From positions 1 through 9,685 of the forward strand of contig JAITQL010000135.1 of NCBI GenBank assembly GCA_031288935.1: 9,685 nucleotides of DNA. Direction: 5' to 3'. The position numbers were made by a program, and so were the translations under genes. Position 1 is the first letter of the stretch, and every line of letters starts with the position of its first letter. This document shows, piece by piece, positions 1-7,748 of this stretch. The notes under the pieces were generated by a model. The model was not told where the DNA came from. It made no database searches and saw only the letters and a program-made list of their open reading frames with translations. The stretch comes from Tannerella sp. GTDB taxonomy: Bacteria; Bacteroidota; Bacteroidia; Bacteroidales; Tannerellaceae.

Positions 1-12
1 CGTCTACACAAT

Positions 13-71
13 CCGGCATGCCGTCAGGTATGCCACCTGTAATAATGGATGCATACCTGACGGCATGCCGG
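13..71. repeat. Perfect 21-bp inverted repeat with 17-base loop
   Basis: Arm 13-33 (CCGGCATGCCGTCAGGTATG plus C) is the exact reverse complement of arm 51-71; the loop is 34-50. Each arm contains the self-complementary octamer GGCATGCC and a near copy of it (GGTATGCC or its complement) separated by four bases, so the arms have internal symmetry as well. In RNA from either strand this would form a very stable hairpin. There is no T-tract after it on either strand, so it is not a textbook intrinsic terminator. It lies about 135 bases beyond the last gene of the operon. It could be a dispersed REP-like element, a 3'-end RNA stabiliser or a protein-binding palindrome. Confidence 0.9.
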
Positions 72-182
72 GTAAGGCGGGAGCGATGCGTTTCTACCGG
101 GCTATATTCCCTACGGGAACGGGACAGTCGGCAAACAATCTTTTACAGGTTATTCATTTTACGTTGCTTAACGGATCGTTTG

Positions 183-203
183 TTGAATCTTGAATCTTGA
201 ATT
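183..203. repeat. TTGAATC tandem repeat (three units)
   Basis: Three consecutive 7-base units occur at 183-189, 190-196 and 197-203: TTGAATC, TTGAATC and TTGAATT. The last unit differs at its final base and runs into a T-tract that overlaps the stop codon of the transglutaminase-like gene. On the operon strand this reads as ATTCAAGATTCAAGATTCAA shortly after the stop. Heptamer arrays of this type are, from memory, common between genes in Bacteroidales; their role is not known to me. The copy number may vary by slippage. Confidence 0.75.
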
Positions 204-206
204 TTT

Positions 207-2024
207 TTACTTCAAAAACCGGAACTCCGTAAATTCTTCCGGCGTGTTTGCGCCGCAGTCGCCGATACGGAACGAATCGCCTGTCGTCTCGCAGAAGTAA
301 TAGTACAGGCCGTCTTTGTCGATCAGCGCCTTGCTGCCGGATTCGGACAGTTTGCCGGTGTGGTAGAAGCTGAACCATTCCTTGGGACAGGCTACGGCAA
401 TGGCAGCATGACTGCGCGAGGTGATGTAAGCCACCCTGTAGCCTGCGTTGCGGAAGAGGGCGGCGGCCAGGACGGCCTTGCAGTCGCAGTCGCCGTGCCG
501 GTCGAAGAGCGTTTCCACCGGAAAGCGGGCGTATTCCACGCCGCCCGTTTCGTCGGGGCTTGCCTCGTCCGCAAGATAGCGGATGTTCGGCTCCTGCACG
601 AAGTCGAGGATAAACTGCATCGTTTCCAGCCCGCCCAGTCCGTTTTCAAAGGCCCGGGTGGAGATGTAGCGGTTGATGCGGCGGAGGTGACGCTCGTCGG
701 TTTTTTCCCTGAACAGGGTTTCGATGTTGCGGTCGAAGCCCAGCGAGGCGTCCGTGCGGAAGGGATTGCGGCTGCGCAGTTCGTTTATTTCGTCCTGCGC
801 AAAGTACAGGTTCAGTTCTCCCTGCAGGCGCGTCTCGTCCGCATCCAGTTCCCAGCGGTAGTTGCGGGCAATCATGCCGGCGGTATCTTCTTCTTCGTCG
901 TCCCGTGCGTCGGGTTGGGGCACGAGAAAGCGGTCGTATACAGTCCAGGGCATCCGGGTGATGTACTTGCCGTTTACCCACGCGCCGATCAGTATCGCCA
1001 TCTGGAAGGGGATCAGGTCGCGCCCGTAGACGAAGACGGAGATGCCGACGGCGGCCAGGGCGAAGAGGAGGATCAGGTTGTTCATGCCGGCCAGTCCCGT
1101 GTTGCGGTTGAAGAGCATCAGGAAATGCTCCACCGGTTTGCCGCTCAGCGACTGTTCGATTTTGACCTGCCGCACCAGCGCCCAGACCGGGAAGTAAAAG
1201 GCGGTGGGGAGGAGCACGATCCAGTCGCCCAGGAAGGGCATGTTGATCAGATTCACGTTGAAGAGGTAGAAGAGGGCGTATAAAACGGCGAAGAGGAAGG
1301 CGGAGATCAGCGCCGTGTCGCTCCAGGCGTATCGGTAGACGGTGAGGTTTTCGCCCGCGGGTTTGGGCGGTTGCGTCTGGCGGTAGAGCAGCAGGAAGGC
1401 GGCCGAGCGTCCCAGCGCCGTATACCGGTCGGGGTTGCGGGGGCGGAAGCGTCCGGTTTCGATACATTTGCCTATGCAACGATCCCGGGGCGCTTCCGCC
1501 TCCGCCGTTGCGGCGGTCGCATCCGGGTTGCCGGCATCGGTCAGTACCTGCTCCTGCCGGGCGCACAGGTAGACGTTGGCGTGGCAGCGCAGGAAGAGTT
1601 CGTACCATTTCCTCCGCCCGGTCATGTCCGGCTGTCCGGGCGCGTTGCCGACGTAGCCGGCGAGGCAGTGGTTCCGGTCGTAGATGTTTCCCTTCAGGTC
1701 GATGTATCCCAGTTTCTCGAACCCGCTGTCGGGACGGGCGCCGTCGTCTTTCCGCACCTGCAGCCAGGCCTTGCCGTCGTCGCCGATATAGATTTCCCCG
1801 GTCAGCTGGTCGGCAAAGTCTTTCGTGAGGTCATACGCCGCATAATTGTCCTTGAAGAGGTTGTATTTTACCAGGCCTTCCTGCCTGAACTTCCCGTTGG
1901 CTTTCAGGGCATGGACTCCGGCCTGCGACACCAGCAGCCGGAGCAGCCGGTAAAGGGAATAGACAACCAGGACGATTCCGGCCAGTATGCCCAGACGGGT
2001 GCATAACAATTCAAACGTATTCAT
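207..2024 (-). CDS. Membrane protein with C-terminal transglutaminase-like Cys-His domain
   Basis: The chosen ATG at 2024 gives 605 residues and overlaps the preceding stop as ATGA; an in-frame TTG at 2036 is a weaker alternative. Hydrophobic segments are near residues 11-31, 237-258, 262-285, 316-334 and 337-353. Basic residues after the first helix (R26, R29) and after the third suggest N-terminus out and C-terminus in. Residues 35-236 would be a cytoplasmic domain containing a G-Y-I-D-x-x-G-x-I-Y-D motif (106-116), reminiscent of beta-flower or WG-type repeats, plus an Ala/Glu-rich linker (168-179). After the last helix comes an acidic stretch (374-380), a helical region and a transglutaminase-like fold. 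That fold has G-D-C-D-C-K-A (511-517; likely nucleophile C513), a G-Y-R strand, and S-H-A-A-I-A-V (H539); E579 or D583 may supply the acid. Such domains are thiol proteases, peptidases or amide cross-linkers; the substrate is unknown. Context suggests it acts on its operon partners. GC content is visibly higher than in the tubulin-like gene. Confidence 0.85.
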   Translation of the reverse strand: MNTFELLCTRLGILAGIVLVVYSLYRLLRLLVSQAGVHALKANGKFRQEGLVKYNLFKDNYAAYDLTKDFADQLTGEIYIGDDGKAWLQVRKDDGARPDSGFEKLGYIDLKGNIYDRNHCLAGYVGNAPGQPDMTGRRKWYELFLRCHANVYLCARQEQVLTDAGNPDATAATAEAEAPRDRCIGKCIETGRFRPRNPDRYTALGRSAAFLLLYRQTQPPKPAGENLTVYRYAWSDTALISAFLFAVLYALFYLFNVNLINMPFLGDWIVLLPTAFYFPVWALVRQVKIEQSLSGKPVEHFLMLFNRNTGLAGMNNLILLFALAAVGISVFVYGRDLIPFQMAILIGAWVNGKYITRMPWTVYDRFLVPQPDARDDEEEDTAGMIARNYRWELDADETRLQGELNLYFAQDEINELRSRNPFRTDASLGFDRNIETLFREKTDERHLRRINRYISTRAFENGLGGLETMQFILDFVQEPNIRYLADEASPDETGGVEYARFPVETLFDRHGDCDCKAVLAAALFRNAGYRVAYITSRSHAAIAVACPKEWFSFYHTGKLSESGSKALIDKDGLYYYFCETTGDSFRIGDCGANTPEEFTEFRFLK

Positions 2025-4516
2025 GATCTCATGCAATTAATATGGTTTTCCAGCTCTTTCAACTGTCCGGTCGCGACCGGTATCCGTACCTCGCCCACCC
2101 GGCAGGAGCTGTCTCCCTTCCTGTAATGGGCGTACAGGCAGGTCAGCTGCGTCGTAAAGGGAAGCGGGTCGGCGATCTGCTTCAATTCCATGTCGCAAAG
2201 CCCCCGCGTATTCAGGCGGTTTATCTCCGGCCGGCTCCAGGCGGTCACAAACAGATAGGGTTTGACCGTTTCGTCGGCGCTGTTATATTCCGCCCTCGAA
2301 GCCTCTTTGGGCAAGCGGTCGGGCTTGATATAACTCCGGATGACGAGTCCCCTTGCATCCGCGCTGTGGGTGATGATGCCGTTGACTTCCGCCATCCGGA
2401 ACAGCGGTTTCAGATCAATCAGGGATTCGTCCTTTCGGAGCATGTCGTTGACGACGTTGCCGATGTTCTGTTCTTCATTGATTTTCATGCGTCCATACAG
2501 CGCCGTTTTCATGCGTTCCATGCAGGCGTTTACCCAGTCGTTCAGCATCTGCGGCGTTTCCTCCGCGCCGGGGCTTTTTTCGGAAACGTTCAGCGGACAG
2601 GCATCCGGCGTTTTAAACAGTTCCTTCAGCAGCTTCAGGCGCTCGTTCGTTCCGATGTCCGACAGTTTCACCGTTTTGCCTCCCACCGTCAGTTCATCCC
2701 CGACGGCCGAGAGTTCCGGCAGGATACGAACTCCCTGGAACGCCCCCCCGATCAGCGGCTGGTTGAAGAGCGTCCGGGGAACGTCCGGGGGAGAGGTTTC
2801 CGTTGCGGACGGATGCAGGTTCTCTTCGATGGCGTCGCACCGTTTCAGCGCCTTTTCACATTCCTCCACAAGCCCGGCAAAGAACTCCGACGCTTGCAGG
2901 TAAACTTTGGCCGACGCCTTTTCCTGCACGCCGACCAGCGCCTGCGCCAGCAAGAGGTGTTTCTGTTTACGGACAAACAGGAAGTGCCGGCGCAAACGGA
3001 TGCCGAACTGATAGAGGAACGGCAGGATGAATATGACGGCAATCCAGAGATATTCGTATCCGGCCACGTCTCCCAGGTTGATGATGAAGGGCGATAGTTC
3101 GCGAAGCAGAGGAATCAGCACAAAACTCATCACGGTGCCCAGCAGACAGCAGCGGTTGATCAGTCCCATCACGGACGGCTCGGATTTCAGCGCATTCTTC
3201 ATGTTTTCGGCCAGCTCCTTGGCGGAACAGGCGCTGCGATTCGCCTTGCAGTCGCTGTAGTAAGCCGACAGATAAGCCGGTACTTCAAAGACTTTCCTTT
3301 CGCTCCTGCCGGAGAGCTGGCCGACCTGTTCCCGTTCTTTTTCCAGCCGTTCCTTCAGCCCGGTCAGCGCCGCTTTCAGTTGCGGAATGGTGGGGAATTT
3401 GTAATCCCCCTCCGCGAGCGTCCGGTTATAGCGGGCGATGATTTCCCTGAAACGCAGGCTTGCGTCGTTTTTGTTTTTTGCGATCCGGTCAAACAGTTTC
3501 CGGGTGAGCAGATGACTGTAAACGCGGGTAAATTCGAGCGCCCGGGCCGGCTGAAAACGAAGGTAGTCGAAATAATACGAAAGGTACAGTTTCGGCTTGT
3601 AGAAGCCGTCGACCGGATGGGGGTCGGGAGCCATTTCCAGGTCTTTCAAGTCCACGTTCAACCCCTGGCAGCCTTCCTGCAAACGTTCCAGTATATTTTC
3701 CGCAGCAAGGGTTGTTTTGGGGAATTTGGCGGCGATCATGTCTTCGGCATCCCGGTCCGAAACGTTTGCCGGGTCTTTCATCGTTTCGATCAACTTTTCG
3801 AGCAGGAGCCGGGCGGCCTGTTCCTTGTGCTCCAGGCTGTCGTAATAGACGGACGCGGCGCCCAGGGAATAAAACCCGGACTGCGCCAGACTGTCAAAGA
3901 CCTTGTGCCGGTTTCTTCCGGTGTAATACATGTTCAGAAGGTACTGGAAGCTCAGCTCCACGGTCTGCTCCCGATTCAGCTTCGGGTAGAAACGCACGTC
4001 CGGACGCTGAATATCCTGATAGACGACGACCCGGTTGTAATGATCCGTCTTCAAGGCGGCAACCAGCGTATTCAATTCTTCCAGAAACAGGGTACATTCA
4101 TTCCTTTCGGCCATCGAGAATTGGTTGAAGTTGTCCGGTATGAACAGCATCCCGGTAATAACCACGCCCCTTTGCACATATGCTCCCCAGATGGAAGACA
4201 TGAAATCTCTCAGCAGGGAAGGAATCAAATGAAAGGACGTCCGGGAGAGCCGTTCGCCGGTTGCCCCCATGATGCAGATCTGAAAATCACTGATGACAAA
4301 TCCTTCTTTCTGAAAATAGTTATAGCAGTTCCTGCCCTTGTCGACCAGTTCCTTCAGCAACGCCCCGCACGAAGCCAGGTCTGTAACCGGTTCGCTTTCC
4401 ATTTCCGAATAATACCAGTATGACTGCTGCCGGGGCGTCAAGGCGGAGCGCAACCGCCGGAACGACTCCCGGTCAGCCCGGTCTGTTGCCAGATTGATAA
4501 TCCAAACAGGTAACAT
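2021..4516 (-). CDS. Unrecognised 831-aa protein with two central membrane helices
   Basis: I recognise no known family. The ATG at 4516 follows the stop of the tubulin-like gene after a single base (TGAGATG), and its own TGA overlaps the next ATG, so it is translationally coupled on both sides. Residues 1-170 look like a mixed alpha/beta domain with hydrophobic strands (73-83 and 117-127). Residues 180-400 are mostly helical, ending in a charged likely coiled coil (378-403). Two hydrophobic segments follow, about 456-472 and 488-507, joined by a short loop. The second is followed by a strongly basic stretch (R507 to K519), which places both ends in the cytoplasm with only the loop outside. 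Residues 518-565 are again helical, followed by a Pro/Ser/Thr-rich linker (568-582) and a 250-residue C-terminal domain. No catalytic motif was found. The architecture suits a membrane anchor or adaptor that brings the tubulin-like protein to the membrane; this is inference from layout and gene order. Confidence 0.88.
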   Translation of the reverse strand: MLPVWIINLATDRADRESFRRLRSALTPRQQSYWYYSEMESEPVTDLASCGALLKELVDKGRNCYNYFQKEGFVISDFQICIMGATGERLSRTSFHLIPSLLRDFMSSIWGAYVQRGVVITGMLFIPDNFNQFSMAERNECTLFLEELNTLVAALKTDHYNRVVVYQDIQRPDVRFYPKLNREQTVELSFQYLLNMYYTGRNRHKVFDSLAQSGFYSLGAASVYYDSLEHKEQAARLLLEKLIETMKDPANVSDRDAEDMIAAKFPKTTLAAENILERLQEGCQGLNVDLKDLEMAPDPHPVDGFYKPKLYLSYYFDYLRFQPARALEFTRVYSHLLTRKLFDRIAKNKNDASLRFREIIARYNRTLAEGDYKFPTIPQLKAALTGLKERLEKEREQVGQLSGRSERKVFEVPAYLSAYYSDCKANRSACSAKELAENMKNALKSEPSVMGLINRCCLLGTVMSFVLIPLLRELSPFIINLGDVAGYEYLWIAVIFILPFLYQFGIRLRRHFLFVRKQKHLLLAQALVGVQEKASAKVYLQASEFFAGLVEECEKALKRCDAIEENLHPSATETSPPDVPRTLFNQPLIGGAFQGVRILPELSAVGDELTVGGKTVKLSDIGTNERLKLLKELFKTPDACPLNVSEKSPGAEETPQMLNDWVNACMERMKTALYGRMKINEEQNIGNVVNDMLRKDESLIDLKPLFRMAEVNGIITHSADARGLVIRSYIKPDRLPKEASRAEYNSADETVKPYLFVTAWSRPEINRLNTRGLCDMELKQIADPLPFTTQLTCLYAHYRKGDSSCRVGEVRIPVATGQLKELENHINCMRS

Positions 4517-4517
4517 C

Positions 4518-7500
4518 TCAATTCGTGAATTTCTCGAATGTATCCAGCTCCTTCGTCAGCGCTTCCAGTATGTCCGATACGGTTTTTCTTTCTTCCCGGC
4601 TTTTGATGTCCGGAATGAGTCCGTCCAGTTTACGTATCAGTTCCAGCCGCACATCGTCATAATGTTCTTCCATGCTTCCACCGGATTTTTCCTTCAGCGT
4701 GGCAATCAGTTTGTGGATGGTATCCGCCAACGATTCGCTAATGTACAACTCCTTGAATTTGCCGAACATGATTATGTACGGAGTCTCCGTATTGCCGAAG
4801 GTAAGGGCGGAATAGCGCACGGTCTCGCCGTCTCTGACCGTCAGGCAAACGTTTTCTCCCTGCCGGCTCACATTTCTTTTGGTGGCAATCAAGGCTCTTT
4901 TCTCCTCAAGCACAAACGGCGTATTGGTATAGTTGTCCCTGTCGAACGCATTGGAGGAGGAGTGGTAACAGGAGGATAGCACGTGTTTGAAACCGTCCAC
5001 CAGCATGTACCTGGCAAAGGATACAAGCTCCGGCTCCAGTTCCTTCGGCAGGAAGATATGCCCGTAGTCGCCATTGCAGTTGGCGAACGAGAGATGAAAA
5101 TGATACTCGCCCTTCTCCGCTGTATTTTCATATACTGGCTTGATCACATCATAATTCCTGTAAAAATCGAAAGACAGCCCGATCTTGACTTTGATGAGGT
5201 ACAGGGTGGAGGCGTCGCTGCCGGCGTTGAACTCGGACATGCCATTGGCGTTGTAACCCAAAATCTCTTTGGCCAGGCTTTCGCTTTTGGCTACATAAAT
5301 ACGCTTGGTTTCCGACAGGTGGTTTTCCCGCGACTGGTTGTACGATAAAAACAGACTCGGATCCAACCGCCCCTTGATCTCTTTTCTCTTTTCCAGATCC
5401 AGCTCGTCGTAAAAATCGGACAGCGGTTTTGAAAACCACTCGTCGTTAAGCGCCGTCCGGCTGTGCTCTTCCATGAACAGAGAAGCATAATAAAGGATGT
5501 CTTCCATGTTTTTCCGGGGATTTTCGATCTTAGGATTGCTGAACAGCTGCGATTTTTCACCGTCCAGGTATCCCTTTTCCACCAGTTGTTTCCGATTGTG
5601 CTTAATCATGGCGCCGATAAGTCCTTCGAGGCTTTTTTCATTGCCGGAACGGACCGGCACGAATCCTTTGCCCCGCTCGTAGCGGTCGGTGTGCCGGATG
5701 ATCAGGGAGTACCATTCGGAAAACTTGTGACCCTCCTTCCATCCGTACCCGTCAACAAATTCCTGTATCTGGGGAAGGTATACGGAGGTCACGTCATGGC
5801 TTTTTTCCAGGAAAGACCTGGCCAGTTTGTCATACGCGGCCTGCGCGCCTTTTTCTCCCGTCAGGGCATGATACGCTTCCGCCAGCAAATTGGAGACAAA
5901 GCCTTTGATCCGGTCAATGATTCCGCTGTCGCCCGCGCAGAGCTGGCCGAGGAGGTCATACGTCTGCTCGTCGATGTACAGGTCTGTCTTTGCGCCCACA
6001 TAATCTTTCAGCCGCTGGAAATACCGGTTGACGTCTTCCCGGTTTTTCTTGCCGATCCGTTCGGAAAATGTAACGGTAACCGCTTTCCGGTACAGGTCGT
6101 TCAAGTCTTCGTCAATGGCGTCGATATTATTCTGCAAGGCTTTCCGTTGAGCGTCGGCGCCCTTCCGGTCGACCGTGAAGGCGTCGTACCGGTCCGTGCA
6201 ATAGCCGTCCAGTTCGGCCAGCGCGATGTTCACGTATTCAAGGCCGTGTTTGATGCTGTTCTCTTCGACCCATTTCCACAATTCGGCTTCAATCCGGTTC
6301 AGGCAGGTTTCCTGTTCCTCCTGTTTTCTGCGAATCGCCCTCTCGATATCCTCGGCAAACCGTTTGATTTCCGGAACGGAGAGGCCGGCCGGCAATTCCG
6401 GTACGAGGTTGTTGCCGGAATCCATGATCAGATTGTCCTGCAATTCGTCTTCCAGTTTGTCGTTCACGATTTTTCTGTAAAGCGTTCGAAGGGATTCGGC
6501 GTCGGCGCCGAACAGGTACTTTTTGATCACGTTGTTGTACAGTACCGTCCTGACGGCGTTCCGCTCCGTATCCGACTGTATCGGCTCTCCGATCAGTCCG
6601 TACTTGACCAGTTCATAGCGCATGCGGATTTGCAGGTAATCCTCAAAATCCTTCTCCGGCTTGCGCAATGCGATATATCCCATCGGAATCAGAAAGGATT
6701 TGGGAGAGTGTCCCTGAATTTCATTGATAAAATTGTCCGACGCGGAACGGAATCCTTCTCCTCCGGCGCCGCTGTGGATGTAGTAAAGCATTTCCGCCGT
6801 GTTGCAGTACATGTTGGCGAGGCTCCCCATGTTGGCGCCCTTGTCGGTTTGATAGTCCACCGGTATGCAGTAGTTGAACGGACGGTACGTGATGTTTGTA
6901 TTGAACTGGTGATAGTCCCTGATCAGCGCCAGCCGGTGATAGTTGACCGGAACAGGGTCTTTTGACAGGGACAGGCATTGAAACGCTTCCAGTTCCGAAA
7001 GCGTGGCATACGCATTTTTCGGATACCGTTCGTTCGTAGGGTTCCGGTCAATGTAATACTGCGGCATGTACAGCAACAGCACGACCTTGGGATCGGCCGT
7101 GACGACTAATTTCCGGTGCATCATGTTTACGTAATACAGCACATCGTTCAGAATACCGCTGCCCGTGCCTCCGTTCGAACTGCCCGCCACCCAGTAATAG
7201 ATCGTATTGTCCTGGGAAGAACCTTCCGAAAGGCTGTTCAGTTCCAAGATGCACGCGCCGAGCTTCTCGTTAAATTCGGTAGACTTCCGGGCAAAGGCGA
7301 TTCGCGACTTCATGCGAAACGCTCCGGCGCCATGCTCCAGCGTACTGTCGGGTATCATCGCCGCGATGCGATCGTCGCACGCTTCCAGTATCCGTCTGTT
7401 CAACTGAAAACGCGGCTCCTTGCGCGCCTCCCGGTAAATCGCCTTCGGATTCTGATCCCCCAGATTGACCAGTTCATTGCCGGGATCAATGAAATCCACT

Positions 7501-7718
7501 TTCCCGTGTTCATACCGGTTGCGATATTCCTCGTTGTTGCTTTTAATATCCTTTGCATCCGTGTCCACAAACAAAAAACGGTACTTCCCGTTCAACAGCT
7601 CCAGGCGCGACTTGTGTGCCGTCGCCGTCAGCTTCTCATAGATTTTATACTTCACCTTGGTCACCGTATTTACGCCGGAACCTCCTATCCCGATGAAAAT
7701 ATGTTTTTCTTCTGCCAT
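4518..7718 (-). CDS. Tubulin/FtsZ-superfamily (tubulin-like) protein, 1066 aa
   Basis: The N-terminus carries the nucleotide-binding signature of the tubulin/FtsZ superfamily. Residues 7-16 read IFIGIGGSGV (first phosphate loop, G10 to G15); V51-D52-T53-D54 matches the acidic second loop; and S181-N-G-G-T-G-S-G188 is the tubulin signature (GGGTGSG in tubulin, here with Asn in first place). N235 before a conserved-looking A-T-L-S-E-L-E-A-F helix may be the guanine contact. I could not place the T7 catalytic acids. FtsZ is usually about 350-450 residues, so roughly 650 residues lie outside the core. These include a charged helical, possibly coiled-coil segment (450-545), a long helical middle, a beta-rich part (about 805-990) and a C-terminal coiled-coil-like tail (1000-1062). 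There is no signal peptide or membrane helix, so it is cytoplasmic. This matches the Pfam Tubulin_2 (tubulin-like) type. The ATG at 7718 lies 30 bases after the VWA gene, behind an AT-rich leader with a weak purine run (AGAAAG). It probably binds GTP and polymerises; polymerisation is inferred, not shown. Confidence 0.92.
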   Translation of the reverse strand: MAEEKHIFIGIGGSGVNTVTKVKYKIYEKLTATAHKSRLELLNGKYRFLFVDTDAKDIKSNNEEYRNRYEHGKVDFIDPGNELVNLGDQNPKAIYREARKEPRFQLNRRILEACDDRIAAMIPDSTLEHGAGAFRMKSRIAFARKSTEFNEKLGACILELNSLSEGSSQDNTIYYWVAGSSNGGTGSGILNDVLYYVNMMHRKLVVTADPKVVLLLYMPQYYIDRNPTNERYPKNAYATLSELEAFQCLSLSKDPVPVNYHRLALIRDYHQFNTNITYRPFNYCIPVDYQTDKGANMGSLANMYCNTAEMLYYIHSGAGGEGFRSASDNFINEIQGHSPKSFLIPMGYIALRKPEKDFEDYLQIRMRYELVKYGLIGEPIQSDTERNAVRTVLYNNVIKKYLFGADAESLRTLYRKIVNDKLEDELQDNLIMDSGNNLVPELPAGLSVPEIKRFAEDIERAIRRKQEEQETCLNRIEAELWKWVEENSIKHGLEYVNIALAELDGYCTDRYDAFTVDRKGADAQRKALQNNIDAIDEDLNDLYRKAVTVTFSERIGKKNREDVNRYFQRLKDYVGAKTDLYIDEQTYDLLGQLCAGDSGIIDRIKGFVSNLLAEAYHALTGEKGAQAAYDKLARSFLEKSHDVTSVYLPQIQEFVDGYGWKEGHKFSEWYSLIIRHTDRYERGKGFVPVRSGNEKSLEGLIGAMIKHNRKQLVEKGYLDGEKSQLFSNPKIENPRKNMEDILYYASLFMEEHSRTALNDEWFSKPLSDFYDELDLEKRKEIKGRLDPSLFLSYNQSRENHLSETKRIYVAKSESLAKEILGYNANGMSEFNAGSDASTLYLIKVKIGLSFDFYRNYDVIKPVYENTAEKGEYHFHLSFANCNGDYGHIFLPKELEPELVSFARYMLVDGFKHVLSSCYHSSSNAFDRDNYTNTPFVLEEKRALIATKRNVSRQGENVCLTVRDGETVRYSALTFGNTETPYIIMFGKFKELYISESLADTIHKLIATLKEKSGGSMEEHYDDVRLELIRKLDGLIPDIKSREERKTVSDILEALTKELDTFEKFTN

Positions 7719-7748
7719 AACTTTCTGATTTTATTATATGATTGCCAA
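7719..7748 (-). other. 30-base intergenic gap with AT-rich leader
   Basis: This spacer between the VWA gene and the tubulin-like gene contains ATATAATAAAATCAGAAAG just ahead of the ATG. AT-rich leaders without a true Shine-Dalgarno site are usual for Bacteroidota translation starts. No -7 TAnnTTTG element or terminator is visible, which supports read-through from the VWA gene. Confidence 0.5.

Larger units (their letters stand above)
1..206. other. Non-coding region downstream of the operon
   Basis: No credible gene is seen here. Short open frames exist on both strands, but they have no family resemblance, run through repeats, or are unsupported by any start context. The stretch follows the stop codon of the transglutaminase-like gene in the direction of transcription. 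It holds a TTGAATC tandem repeat next to the stop codon, a small 5-bp hairpin (107-119, TTCCC/GGGAA with a 3-base loop) and a large perfect inverted repeat (13-71). No U-rich tail follows any of these hairpins on the operon's transcript, so no standard intrinsic terminator can be assigned. No tRNA or other structured RNA was recognised. Confidence 0.7.

Noticed and set aside
13..71. Intrinsic terminator for the operon
   Set aside because: The stem is strong, but neither strand has a T-tract after it, and it lies about 135 bases beyond the last stop codon. It was kept as an inverted repeat of unknown role.
13..203. CRISPR array
   Set aside because: The repeats are one inverted pair and a contiguous heptamer array; there are no regularly spaced direct repeats with unique spacers.
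360..1283. 307-codon plus-strand open frame
   Set aside because: It is antisense to the transglutaminase-like gene. The translation is rich in Gly, Val and Glu with no recognisable domain, and the minus-strand gene has catalytic motifs and membrane helices.
2025..2036. TTG start at 2036 for the transglutaminase-like gene
   Set aside because: The ATG at 2024 forms a classic ATGA stop-start overlap and adds no unexplained residues, so it is the simpler start.
2042..3097. 351-codon plus-strand open frame, and the similar one at 3380-4423
   Set aside because: Both are antisense to the 831-residue gene, which is coupled at both ends to its neighbours. The plus-strand products are rich in Arg, Gln, Phe and Val with no family resemblance.
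5463..6965. 500-codon plus-strand open frame
   Set aside because: It lies wholly opposite the tubulin-like gene, whose protein has clear family motifs. The plus-strand translation shows no motif or domain and is typical of an antisense shadow in GC-rich DNA.
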